Assembly (NCBI RefSeq): GCF_047496725.1
Contig: NC_132981.1
Coordinates: forward strand, 10,342,501 to 10,406,500
Direction of reading: 5' to 3'
DNA length: 64,000 nt
Source of the DNA: Anoplolepis gracilipes
Taxonomy: Eukaryota; Arthropoda; Insecta; Hymenoptera; Formicidae
Shown: one piece after another, positions 33,313 through 45,492 of the stretch
Position numbering within the stretch: the stretch's first letter is position 1
Layout: every line of letters begins with the position of its first letter
The notes under the pieces: model-generated
Seen by the model: only the letters and a program-made list of their open reading frames with translations
Told to the model about the DNA's origin: nothing
The model's database searches: none
Made by a program: the position numbers and the translations under genes

Positions 33313-33621
33313 TACACGGTAAAAAACATTTTGTATTTTTGTTGAAATTTTCTCGTGTAGAAATTTTTGTGTTAAATTGTTAACATACTCTTATGTTAAT
33401 ATAATAACATACTGTCGTTATTTTAACTTTTCTGCATTGAGTTAATATTCACCTAAGAGTTAAAACAACACAGTAACAAGTAAATCTTACACTAATTCAC
33501 ATTTTTGTGTTAATTTTTTACATATTATATTTTCCTTCTGTTAAATTAACATTAAAATTAGAATGGATAAATTGGGACACGAGAAATGTGTGAAATTTAA
33601 CACAAAATTTTTTAGCGTGTA
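33313..33621. mobile_element. short TA-flanked MITE between the two SDR genes
   Basis: The left end reads TACACGGTAAAAAACATTTT and the right end, reverse-complemented, reads TACACGCTAAAAAATTTTG. This gives terminal inverted repeats of roughly 20 bases around about 300 bases of AT-rich non-coding sequence. The outermost TA on each side could be a target duplication, as for mariner-type elements. Confidence 0.6.
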
Positions 33622-34091
33622 GGATTAATATTCAATATATATCTTATTATAATTTTTGTCACAACTAGCTGATTATACGAAAATTTCTCCGATACACTTT
33701 TCGCCATTTAATATATTAATATAAAATAAAAAGAAAACCCGATATCTTTAGGTGATGTAATTATTTCACTCCATTGCATAAATTATACGTCGACAAACAA
33801 TATCTTTTAATTAATCGTCTTTTTTAAATAATAATTTGTTTCCGCGAGAGAACTCGCGTTAACAACATCCACGATACGCATTATCTGTAAGCGAGCGCGT
33901 GGCGATAGTCTTAAATATCACCCAGAAACTTGCACATCGAAAAAACAAGCGGTAATATCAATAGACAAATAATATGCAATATTCGCGCGGGAATACATCA
34001 TCCAGAAAATATTCAAAGAACACAATGAACTATCGAGACGTCTGGTAGATTATGCGCGACCCCTTAATCGAAGGCCAGCTTTTCGGCGTGG

Positions 34092-34099
34092 TATAAAAA
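34092..34099 (+). promoter_or_regulatory. TATA box of the second SDR gene
   Basis: TATAAAAA lies 110 bases upstream of the ATG at 34209 in a locally GC-richer stretch. A start site near 34120-34125 would leave a 5' UTR of about 85-90 bases. A clear TATA box suggests regulated or tissue-restricted expression rather than housekeeping expression. Confidence 0.6.
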
Positions 34100-34208
34100 G
34101 GTGTCGTGGATACGGATTGGCATGCAGAAGCTTTCCGCTTTCTAGTGTGAACAGTATTTTTTTCTTCCTTTTCTCTCGTGATTCTTGCAGTCAGTGCAAA
34201 TCCTCAAC

Positions 34209-35452
34209 ATGAATTCTCTGTTGAACAAGACCGCTCTCATCACCGACGCCACCGATGGAATTGGTAAGGCGATCTTAGAAGAGCTGATGTCGAAGGGACT
34301 CAAAGTCATCGGTCTCGCTCGTGATATGAATCAGCTGAAGGTATATATTTTTTAAATAAGCTATTAACAATGAAAAATCACATGAAAATTTAATGGAGGG
34401 TTATTATATAGAAGCAATGAGTGTATAAAACTCTTGTTAATTTTGTAGCTGCTCGCGGAAGAACTGAAAGGCAAACCCGGCAAGTTGTATCCCCTTCAAT
34501 GCGACTTGAGTCTTCAGAACGACATCGAGGGCGCGTTGGAATGGATAGAGAAGAATTTGGGATCTGTGGATATTCTAATAAATAACGCAGCTATCAATCT
34601 CGATTGGTCTATCATCACCGGCGGAATTGAGGAGCTTAAGAAAACTCTTGACATTAATATAATCGGTTTAATGTGTATCACTAAGGGAATTTTACAATTA
34701 ATGAAGAACAAGGGTAAATTTTAATTGTTTTTAGAGAGAAGCACGCAGACACATATGATATTAAATAACTTAAAAAAATTATTTTTATATCATATATAAA
34801 TTAAATAATTTTAGGTATCGATAATGGTATCATCATTAATATCAACGACATATGCAGTCTCAAGAGCTTGCCTCTTGCTAATGATCGTCCCATTTCTCCG
34901 GCGTATGCTTCTAGTAAGTCTGCGTTAATTACGTTGACCGAATCTCTTCGTTTGGAATTGGCGCAAAACGGGTCCAACATCAAAATAATCGTAAGTAACT
35001 TCGAAAATTACATAACAATATAATAAAAAAAAAAAATAAATTAAAATTTTCTAATTTTATTATACACCATTAAAATAGTTTGGAGAGACCAAATATAAAA
35101 TTTTTAATTTTTAAAACAGAATATTACAAAAATCATTAGTTGATAATTATAACTTTTGAAATTTCTGTGAGAATAAAAAAAAAATACTTTGGAGAAAAAA
35201 TTATATCAGACAAGGCAATTATTTCAGCATCTCTTTTCAATTGATATTCGTAACGGTTTTTTATTTTCTTTACGACAGACTATATCCCTGGGTTTGGTAG
35301 ACACCGAGCTTACCCAGCAGTGGCTTAAAGAGAATTCACGATTGGCTCTGAAACCAAAGAACGTGGTAGATACTCTCCTCTTCTTGTTGCAAAATCCGGA
35401 GAACATGCTTATTCAGCATCTCATTATTACACCCATTCGAGAAATTATTTGA
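34209..35452 (+). CDS. divergent short-chain dehydrogenase/reductase with altered cofactor and active-site motifs
   Basis: Exons 34209-34340, 34449-34713, 34815-34990 and 35279-35452 join to 248 residues. The fold is classical SDR: a Rossmann start, C-D-L at 62-64 (adenine-binding Asp), I-N-N-A at 88-91 and catalytic-type Y-A-S-S-K at 163-167. Several key positions differ. The TGxxxGxG motif reads T-D-A-T-D-G-I-G, so its first Gly is Asp13. N-N-A-G reads N-N-A-A. The usual N-x-S-S after strand 5 reads N-I-N-D, leaving the catalytic Ser unclear (S150 lies 13 before Tyr163). P-G after strand 6 reads I-S-L-G. It shares the intron before T-I-S with the upstream SDR but not the other introns, so the two are old paralogues. 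It may have reduced or changed activity. AATAAA is at 35529-35534. Confidence 0.88.
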
Positions 35453-38392
35453 GCGAATATCGGATAAAATCATTGCATATGACAAATATTGTAATATTGA
35501 CAATGAGTATACATATCATTGAGTGACAAATAAAGCGCTTGCATTTTTGCAAATATAAATAATGTAAATGAATTTATTATATTAATCCTCTTAATAGATT
35601 AATTTTATATAGAAAAAAATATACTTTTCTTTTGAGTATACATCATTATCAAATTTCTGATTATTAATACGTATGAATATCATTTTGAAAATTTCGTATA
35701 AATATAAATGTACGCTTTTTTGTAGCTTTACATTTTTAAGAAATTTATTGATAACGAGTCAAAAAATAAGCAATATAAATAATTAAAATTTAAGATTAAA
35801 ACTATGCCATAATGTTTATTTGAAGACATTCATGATATGTCTTTTGTCCATGTAAAATCTATAAAAATAATTCATACTCTAAATGCGGGATGCTATGTTT
35901 GACTGAATAAATTTCTTACACATGTCCGAGAGAAGATATATGAATCGCGAAAGTTGTTTATTCACAAATGATTGAAGGTGGATTTATACAAAATAATGCC
36001 ATGTGTTTACATTGACGTATTTATTTCCAATTATTCCATTTACCAGTCTAGTAACAAAATCTATTTTATTATGTTAAGAAAAGGATTGCAAAAAAGCGAT
36101 ATACTTTGGGATAGTTCTATTTAATGAAAGTGTGAAGCGATCGGTGTTATATTTAGTGCCTAATTGTGAAGAAATATATCCTGTATAACGTAGCACACTT
36201 AGGGGTACATGATTTTGTACGGAATAATAAATAAAATCAGCGGATGATAAATTTGTAATTATGTAATTAGGTAGATGTGTATAAGAATAAAGATAACAAT
36301 AGGAATTGTTATCAATTTCGGCAATCGGGTATTTGTGGATATATACACACTATGCGAGAACGTTATAGATTCGACGCTGTATATATGTTTCCTTATTATA
36401 TATTTCACATTTGTATAACAATTAAATATAGAAGAACGATATAACGTAAGGAAAATAAGAAAAGAAATATGTTAATTCAACAAAAAATGCAAAACTGTTA
36501 TCAACTAGTTGTTGCTATTGTTACAAAATTTGTCTTGCGTTACACACGACGAATTTCATAACAATGTGCATGAAGCTGAACACAGAAAAGATCGATTATT
36601 AAATGCAAACATATTTAAGACTTTTTCGAGGCACAGGCGTGTTACTAAATTGCGTTTGACTTGTTGATGACAAAAATGAAAATACGAATATAAGAATATT
36701 TTCGAAGAGAGCATGCAGAGAAATAAATATCGATAGTATATCTCAGGTATAAAGATGCTGTTTACAAATACCTTATGGCAAGCCACATCATCACATCCAC
36801 GTGATTCATCTCTCCGTGAGAAAAATGACACATCCAATCTATATCTTGTTTCCCCGCTAAACACGAGTCCAAATTCCGTATCCGACCTAGGAGAGAAATC
36901 CGTGAACCCTATGAAGCGCGAACGATATATCCAAATCCACATCCTTATCCATATTGCGCATATCGTTCATCTTAATGAATCCGAGTGATCCGCTCGATAC
37001 AATCCGATGAATACAGTGTAGGAAATTCTTTTATCCTTATTCAAAAATATCCGTCCATGCATACTATAATTTATCCCGTTTCCGAATCCTGTCAGCATCC
37101 TAATCCGGACATAATCCGGAATCCTGTCCGTCGTACCATTCGTATTCGAGTTCCTCTAAAACTATGGAGCCAGTTTCCGTCAAGATGACAGAGAGTTTGC
37201 TTTATACTCAAACGCGAATCCATAATCATCCTCTTGTTTATGCCAGTTAAATCCTGAAGACTCGCACTGTGGTTTATAATGTATGCGACAAAAAGAAATA
37301 CACTTAACGAACACGATCGGTCGGAAAAGCGGCCGTTATCGCGAGATACGTCTTTTCTCTGACAATTAAATTTTAAATCGCCGATATTATTAAATATATG
37401 ATATTAGGCGTGCAATAGTCTTTTCAAAGAATCACTTCCACCTTTGAAATTAACACTAAATGCGAATTATTTTACATGCATACACAAAAAAAAAAAAAAA
37501 AAGAAAAAAAAAGAAGAAAAAACTTAAGAAAATTGAGTCTAGTATTGAAATTATCTGTTGCATCAATAAGAGGATAAACATCGAAAATCCATCTTCAATA
37601 TGAGTGATCCGAAAAATTAATCTTCTCTCACCAAAGTTCAAGAAACTTTGAAACTATAAACAAAATCCTTCCAACAGAATCCAGTTGCAGTTGACAATCC
37701 ATTACTAGTTTGACTGTTCATATTATAAATGAATTAATAAACGCGACATATTTATTTATATTAATTAACATTACGCAGAAATAATACGCGCTCGAAGCAC
37801 TTTATCCGAATAAGCACATAATATAATGAGGAAGTCCCACTCCCGTTATGTTTCTCGTTTAAAACAGCGACACACAAAAATGTCGAGCTTCAAACTGGGA
37901 TTCTACTAGTTTCAAAAAGAAATATTAATGATTTTTCGCCTCCTCGTAATGGACTTGCCAACGTTTCCTGATTTCCTGCTCCGGCAATCGAGAATCCTTG
38001 AACAAATCATTTTTTCATCTCACTCTCCAAAATTCTCTCCTGATCCTGAATTTCCTCTTGAAAGTATCCCGTTTCGCTATTCTCATTTTCATCTATGTCT
38101 TTTAATCCTTTTATAATTTATGCTCTCCAAAACGCAATCCATCTCATCCCAACGTCAAGCGAATGTGTATTATATCCATCCAAGAAGTAAGATCGTGTTG
38201 ATTTCAGTTTTTCATTCATTGTGTTACAATCCAATCCAATATACAAAAGAAGAAAAAATACATTAGTTTCTTATAAAATGTAAATTATAATAATAGACAT
38301 ATACAATTTATCAATGCAAATTTAATCTTCGTGATGTGATTAATGAGATATATAATATGCACATTATATATATATATATATATATATATACG

Positions 38393-38442
<50 letters not shown>

Positions 38443-41389
38443 TGTATATATAATATACACAGATTTTTATGACAGAAGATTTTAAACATTATCAAGGAAT
38501 ACATTTATGTAATTCATAAAAAGTTTAAAAAATAATGTACATATAATAAAACAAATCACAAGATTAATTTGCAAAAATAAAATATATGATGATCAAATGT
38601 TTTCCTTTCACAAATGTGCAACTTTAGAATATATGTAGAATAACAGTTTTTAAAAATACATTTCTAATTACATAGTTTTGAAATGTAGAAAGGAAAACAC
38701 GCAAACAGAAAAATGCGAAAGACGATATATAAATTAATAATTATTTCATCGCAATTCATATATCCGACAAAGTTAAAGACTATAAAATATCCACAGAATA
38801 AAAATAAATGAGCTAATTGAAAGGTACAAAATAATTTTTTTTTCTTCCAATGTAACATTAATTGGTTATTGAAGAAATATAAAACTAATGTCAGACATGA
38901 TATTCATAAAGAGACAAGAAAATAGTTTTAATCTTCAAATTTGCACGATGTATATAACAAGAGTAGAAAAGTTGTCTAATTGTAAAATTTAAAACTGACG
39001 CGTATTATTGATGTTATTTTAACGTCTAAAATGTTGGCAGATCTTATGTTTGTTTTTATCGTCATGTCATTGTTAATATCAAGTGATCTTTTATTTGATT
39101 AACCGACAATTATGTTTCAATTTTCTATGTTCTGCAAATTTAAATAACTATGGTCAGTCGTCTTCTTTTACAAATATGATTTTATTTTTTATTTATTTAT
39201 TATTCTTAACTTCCATGCATTTTCTTTTTTAACGGCTGAAATCCACAGGAGAGATTTTTTGCATTTGTTATAGAAATTGCTGAAGATCACTTAAGAGCAT
39301 AATACATGCTTCCATTCAATTTTATCTATGTACTTCTATCTTCTATGTGAATTCCATTTATGCCTTGTCTATGCTTTATCATATCATATATAGCCGCTAC
39401 TGATGATTCTAAAAAGAGATTATAAAACTATAACTTTGACAATCAATTAATAAGTCACATATGAGAAAAATATTATTTTACGCCTTAATTACTGCGTTTG
39501 ACATTCAATTAGCCCGTTTCTCCAATTCTGTAGATATCATATATCTGTCTTGTGTATTATTTGTTTTAATTTGGATTTATTGTTAATGTGTCCAGATTAT
39601 ATAATGGGTATATTATATCGTATGTTTTCACACTGACGCGTGTTAAAGAATTCTAGATGAGTTAGATTTTTTCTTCTAAGAAATAAGATTTAAAGTAATA
39701 TAACGCAAAATATAAAAATGACCTATAACACATTATTAATTAAAGATCACTCGTGTATCAAATATGTGTGTTATTTATAAAGCGAATTAGATTGATAATG
39801 TGATATCATAGCGAGGAGAATTTTACGCCAATATAATTATGTATATATATATATATATAGTATATAATAATAAACTCTGTCACATGCTCATATATTTCAT
39901 TGTAGAGTATGTATGCGCGATATATTGTCATCACTACGCGTATTCGATCCGGAATTATTTTGATTCAAATGATAAATTAAAAGTGTAAACAATTCTGAGG
40001 TATTTATTTTGCATTATACATACAGAAATTATCTATTAAAGTCAATAATGTCAAAATCATATATGACAAATACAGCATGTTGTTTCTTTAAATTTATATA
40101 CTTTTGTTACTGCCAAAGGCGCGTGTAGATGAGATGTATCAAATCATCTTCTCGAGATTAGATTTGTCGATAAATTGAAGAATTGAGTTCACAATATGAA
40201 AAAAACTCTAAAGCCTTCAAACAATTTATAATTAAGAAATAGAATGCATAATTTCTGTAACTGCATATTAACAAGAATTATTTAACTACATATGTAATAC
40301 TATGAGAATGCAAGCAATGTTAAATATATAATATTTGTTAGTTTAGCAATGTATAGTATAAAAACATAAACAATATTCTTTTTAGTATAATTATCGTTGT
40401 TATAATATTAATAATTTAAAAAAATTTATGACAAGAGAAAAGCATCTTTTTAGCAGAGCTAAAATATCTTAATTTAAGCCCTATTTTACATTATATGTAA
40501 ATACACTTGCATGTGCAAAAAGTTTACTTGCAACATATTTTGTTCTTATATACGTTTGTTGTTGTATGATAAAATTTGATGTCTGTCTGATAATATCAGG
40601 CAAAATTTTCCAAATTAATCTATATCAAGATAAACTTGATAAGATTATAACAAAGATTGATAACTTTGATTATAAAAGGATGTTAGAAACATAGAGTGAA
40701 AATAAAGAAAAAGTATCATATAATACATATGCAGTAATTACAAAAGGTTACAGTTATAAATAAGAAAATCTTTGTTAGGCGAGTTTTAAAATATAATGTT
40801 TTACTATGTAAGCTTCGGGTTTTGTATCCAAATACACCAAGATATTTTACAGGATGTGCTGATTTCAATGGGATCAATCATAGTTATTATTTTGTATTAT
40901 GTATCTTAGTGAAAAGTGGCTCAGAATATGTTATTGTCAATTAAAAATATTCACAATAGATGTCAATAACACTAGTACTGCTTATATTATAGCTAAGTCA
41001 AAATACGGTAGTAGGTATGTTAAAGCTTCAAATTTAGTATTTTGCCAAAAGTTTTTCATTAATAATACTTCAAAATTGTTACACATTTCACAAGTAGTGA
41101 TGACAAAACCAGTTGGCAAATATGTGGAGGAATGTATTTTTAAATGTAAAAGAATAATTCTAACAGTTTGGAAATAACCAGTAAAATAAATAATTACTGT
41201 TCACAAGCATGATTATTTTTGTGCAGATAATAAAATTCAATAGAATTATTGTATTAGGTAATCAATTTTAAAAATTCAATGTTAGAAAATTTTTATTAAA
41301 ATGATAACTAAAAAGTGAAATAATTAAATTAGCTTGCTTCTAAGGTATATGTATATTTTAAAAACAAGAAACAAATAATGGCATATATG

Positions 41390-41434
<45 letters not shown>

Positions 41435-41666
41435 TATATGCCACACATACCAATATGCTTTTTTTCTAATTATATATCAAATACAATTTAATGAATAATT
41501 AATTAATTTAAACAATACGAAGAAATTAATCTGAATTTTTTTTTACAAAATCTATTTGAATCGGAAGAAGAAATTCTCATCGAGTAGAATTTAAATCAGC
41601 AATAATGAAATATAGTAAAGAGCAAAGGTAAACCTGTACTTATCATGTGAAACACATACGTACACA
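35453..41666. other. 6.2-kb gap between convergent genes; 3' UTRs and AT-rich sequence
   Basis: The left end holds the 3' UTR of the second SDR gene and the right end the 3' UTR of SRSF1 (minus-strand AATAAA, seen as TTTATT, at 41292-41297). (AT)n arrays lie at about 38365-38441 and 41393-41428. Exon-like, more complex sequence occurs at about 36750-37200 and 37925-38130, but I recognise no protein there and frames are interrupted. Confidence 0.5.
38365..38441. repeat. (AT)n microsatellite, two adjacent arrays
   Basis: There are two (TA)n arrays, about 38365-38390 and 38396-38441, separated by a short CGGTG-containing spacer. Confidence 0.9.
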
Positions 41667-42198
41667 CTAGTCGTATGAGCGAGATCTGGAGCGAGATCTT
41701 GATCGCGAGTAATTACGCCGCAACGGCGAGTAAGTAGGAGAGCCACGACGCCGCGGGCTGTAGCTTCGAGAACGGCTACGACCTCTTTCTCTGTCTTCGC
41801 TGCGTCCTCTATCGCCACCGTTATGATCTTCCTTCACACGAATATAAGCTACTTCGCCCTAAATCATGTTAAATCAAACGGTCAAAGAATATTAAGAGAA
41901 CAAAGTACAATAATAGATTATACAAACACATAAAGGCAAAGCATGAAAGCATTAAAAAAATATAACACATTTAATATATATATATACAGGGTGTTCTCAG
42001 GTTAAATGGCCAAACTTGAAATATGAATTTAGGACCTTAAAACAAAAAAAATTTCCTCTGGAAGTATGCTCGCAAACGGGCGAGCACACTTCCAGAGGAA
42101 ATTTTTTTTGTTTTAAGGTCCTAAATTCATATTTCAAGTTTGGCCATTTAACCTGAGAACACCTATATATACTAAAAATATATGCGTATTAAAATCGC

Positions 42199-42242
<44 letters not shown>

Positions 42243-43133
42243 ACATACATATTATATATTACATCATCTATATATGAAAATTATCATTTCAATGTAAAAG
42301 CAGCGATAAAAATAAAATTAAAGATAACATCAGCAGATCGTACCTCGTGCGATCTAAACCGTGAATCGTCTAATTTCTTCACGGCATACTTCATGTCGTC
42401 GTGCCGTAGAAATTCAACGACACCAGTACCGTCTTTATAAACGTCGGCGAAGCATACGTCACCGGCTTCGCGCATATGATCCTTGAGATCTTGCCAGCTT
42501 CCGGTTGGTGGCAGACCACTTACAAGCACTCTATACTGTGATCGTCGCGCTGGAGGACCTCGACCGCGGGAATTGCTCATTTCACCCCGGCCACCTCTAC
42601 CGCTATCCCCAGCTCCGCGTCCACCGCGAAAATTATTGCTGGGGCCGCCACCACGTGGAAACTCGACTCTTAATCTATAACCATCATAGTCGTAACCGTC
42701 TCTTGCGTGTACTGCGTCTTCCGCATCTCTGAAAAACATACATATGTGCTTAGAATTTTCTTCTATTAATAATAAAGCTATTACGTAACTCTTAAGAGAT
42801 CGCATATTTGTAAATTTTTTCACAATATAGGAAAATTAATAATTATGATAAATATCATGTGTATATATATATATATATGTACAAAAGCAATTATATTTAT
42901 ACAAAATATCAGTTAAAATTATACTGCAATGAATCATAGAATTGTATTCTATGTACAGGAAGTAAAGCCGAGATAAAATTTGATATATGTTGAAGACTTT
43001 TTTAAACAGATATCCTTCTCTGGTAAATAATAAAAGAAAATATCTGGTATTTTTCTATGAAAGGAATCTTATATCCTAAAATAGAAATAATTCTATTAGG
43101 TTTATAAAAATAATCATTTTTATTATTTGTTAA

Positions 43134-43182
<49 letters not shown>

Positions 43183-43355
43183 CCATAAATAAGAAGTGGA
43201 TTTTTATTGTTCTTTCTCTGCAATAAAAAGCATAATTTCAAATGCAATGTCGTACATATAAAACGGTGAATCAAATAGTAATAGGTAGTATAATAAAAAA
43301 TATTCTAGACATTCATATGTGTAATCTATATGCATACATGGTATAAATACATATA

Positions 43356-43411
<56 letters not shown>

Positions 43412-43621
43412 CGTGAATTTTTGGCGTGCATAATTTTCGCTAGACACTTACCTAGGATCATCGAATTCAACGAAAGCGAACGGTGGTCCTCGGCGATTTT
43501 TCAGGTCAACGAAAGTAACTTTACCAAACTTGTAGAAAAGATCTTGGATGTCCTTCGTACGAATATCGGGTGGTAAATTTCCCACGTATATTCTACACTC
43601 GTTCCTACCGCCGTGAGACAT
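41667..43621 (-). CDS. SRSF1: serine/arginine-rich splicing factor 1 (SF2/ASF)
   Basis: This is a nuclear RNA-binding protein that promotes exon recognition and 5' splice-site choice. Coding exons in transcript order are 43452-43621, 42344-42728 and 41667-41858, giving 248 residues, the same length as human SRSF1. RRM1 (about 10-85) carries RNP motifs R-I-Y-V-G-N-L and F-A-F-V-E-F. A Gly/Arg-rich hinge follows (about 83-115), then the pseudo-RRM with the diagnostic S-W-Q-D-L-K-D-H-M at 134-142, and a short RS tail (about 210-248). The ATG at 43621 is the first in-frame ATG, although the frame stays open for about 290 bases upstream. Intron 2 contains a foldback MITE and an (AT)n run; intron 1 contains (AT)n and (GT)n arrays. 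SRSF1 usually autoregulates by splicing, but I cannot identify a poison exon here. Confidence 0.96.
41987..42166. mobile_element. foldback MITE in SRSF1 intron 2
   Basis: This 180-base, almost perfect palindrome runs from CAGGGTGTTCTCAGGTTAAA to the complementary end. The arms are about 80 bases with hardly any mismatch, and a short GCTCGC/GCGAGC apex sits near 42075. No coding capacity. The near-identity of the arms suggests a recent insertion. It is inserted in (TA)n-rich sequence, so the target duplication cannot be resolved. Confidence 0.85.
43139..43406. repeat. microsatellites in SRSF1 intron 1: (AT)20 and (GT)24
   Basis: An (AT)n array lies at 43139-43178 and a (GT)24 array at 43359-43406, the latter 45 bases from the exon 1 donor at 43451. 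On the transcript the second array is an (AC)n repeat just downstream of the donor, where such repeats can influence splicing. Confidence 0.9.
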
Positions 43622-44181
43622 ATCTATTTTCTCGCCGTACTGTGGGAGTACGGTGCTCGAATGTACACGAATGTGCCCGAAAAGGAATTCTTGTAAAAAG
43701 TAACGTAATTTCGGAAACGGAGTAAGTAAAATCTCATCCAACTCTTCTGCGCGTTCAGAGAAACAAACAAGATGGAGACACCGGGTAGTAGCGTGACTGA
43801 GCGTGAAATCCGTTGGTTCTTTACATCCGTGAACAGAGAGACGCCTGAAGGGCCAAGCCGCCGCTTTTCCCACGCTTTTTTCTTCTAGTATACTAGCGCC
43901 ACCTAGATACACTTTGAAAGGTCGAACTACATGACCGCAAATTTTATCATGGTAAAAACAACCGATTGGTTCATGTCCGTACTAGATCCAAGTACACGAA
44001 AATATTGAAATGAGTTTATTATTATATTACACATTACACATTATATTATATACACATACATATTATATTTAGCTACGCGTAATCTTTTTTTCATTGTAAT
44101 ACATTATGGATAACAAACTAGATATATATACATCCATATTATTCAAATAATTATATTTTAAATTATAATTTATTATAATAC

Positions 44182-44244
<63 letters not shown>

Positions 44245-44248
<4 letters not shown>

Positions 44249-44274
44249 GCGTAAATTATTATTATTATAACTAC

Positions 44275-44310
<36 letters not shown>

Positions 44311-44340
44311 GTAGTTATAATAATAATAATTTACGCATAA
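44245..44340. repeat. 96-bp perfect palindrome beside an (AT)n array
   Basis: TTATGCGTAAATTATTATTA and the following bases up to 44292 are repeated as an exact reverse complement to 44340, with an (AT)n centre. A long (TA)n array (44185-44244) abuts its left side. It lies in the gap between SRSF1 (5' side) and LAMTOR5 (3' side). It is a potential cruciform site. No coding capacity. Confidence 0.85.
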
Positions 44341-44853
44341 TATAGTTATAATTGAATTTAAATTATCTATTAAAGATTCACTTCTTTTTAACTGAAAAAA
44401 TATTACATCTACTGCAATAACAAAATGTTTATGAAATTATGCATGCTTACACTGTGGATATATGAAATCATAAATTGCTTAGGCTACAAAAAAGTGGTAC
44501 AAAAGAAGAAACAAAGTAGAAAAAGAGCTATTAAAAGATGTAAATTATTTTATTTATGATCTGTGTGTATAGATATCAATAAAATACATAAGCTTATAAA
44601 TACAATAGATTCATTGCATTGCATGAGTTTGTTATAACTGTTAAAAAATTATATAAATATTATTTATTTTCATAATAATTTGTATAGTTATATATATAAT
44701 TATAAATTCTACGTGATAAAAGTTATATTTACATGTGATAAAATTCTTTATTAATGATTCATATATTTAATAACTAGACAGAATATTTCTAGACATGTCT
44801 TATTTTAGATATTAACAAACTTTAAGCATATGTAAAACAAGAATAATTATATT

Positions 44854-45492
44854 TCAAGTTGATATGTCTTTATATATAGCACCAACTACAGGACCTTTGT
44901 GATGTATAATACACTGTCTGAAATTGATATAATAACACAATTAATGTAAAAATATTCATTGATATAAATTTTTGTCTTAAATTATCGATATCAAGAATCA
45001 ATTTACCTGCTCTCGTTTTGAAGCGATATGATCGGTGCCTTAGATTTAGGTTCTAATTTTGCAACTAAACCCGATATAGCTGCTACTAATCCTGCACTGT
45101 CACTTGAAGCATCACCTTTAACTGCAAAAGTTTTTTTTTATAATCTTGCACTCTGATTTTGTGAATTTTATATTTATAATTTTCTACAATTTCTTTGATG
45201 TTATGTTTATATAATTTTGCACTTATAATTTTAATAACTTATTACCTCCTAAACAAAGACCAGAATGATCTACTAAAATACAGCCAATGATGCCTTCCTT
45301 AGTATACCTGAAGAATTAATATTTATAGATATAATATTTATATAAATTAAATGATCAAAAAACAATTTACAAAATTTATATTTTGTTAAAATTATTTTGT
45401 TAGTTTAATATACAAGTTATATATATTTATTTTAACATATATATATGTACACCTTACATGTCATCCAACGTTTTAACCAAATTTCGCTCCAT
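44854..45492 (-). CDS. LAMTOR5: Ragulator complex protein LAMTOR5 (HBXIP)
   Basis: This is a small roadblock-fold subunit of Ragulator, which anchors Rag GTPases on lysosomes for mTORC1 activation. Exons in transcript order are 45458-45492, 45246-45307, 45007-45121 and 44854-44917. Phases join to 91 residues, the same length as human LAMTOR5. Recognisable parts are the start M-E-x-x-L-x-x-x-L-D-D, the strand I-I-G-C-I-L-V-D-H-S-G-L-C-L-G, the A-G-L-V-A-A-I-S-G-L-V-A-K-L helix and the K-G-P-V-V-G-A-I-Y C-terminal strand, in family order. It is transcribed divergently from ACO1 across about 660 bases that contain a CACGTG E-box. Confidence 0.88.

Noticed and set aside
36556..36942. 128-codon minus-strand open frame in the gap between SDR2 and SRSF1
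   Set aside because: It has no recognisable domain, its composition follows local AT bias, and no homologue comes to mind. I left it as unannotated sequence.
40899..41177. 92-codon plus-strand open frame near the SRSF1 3' end
   Set aside because: It lies where the SRSF1 3' UTR is expected, with no domain or splice support.
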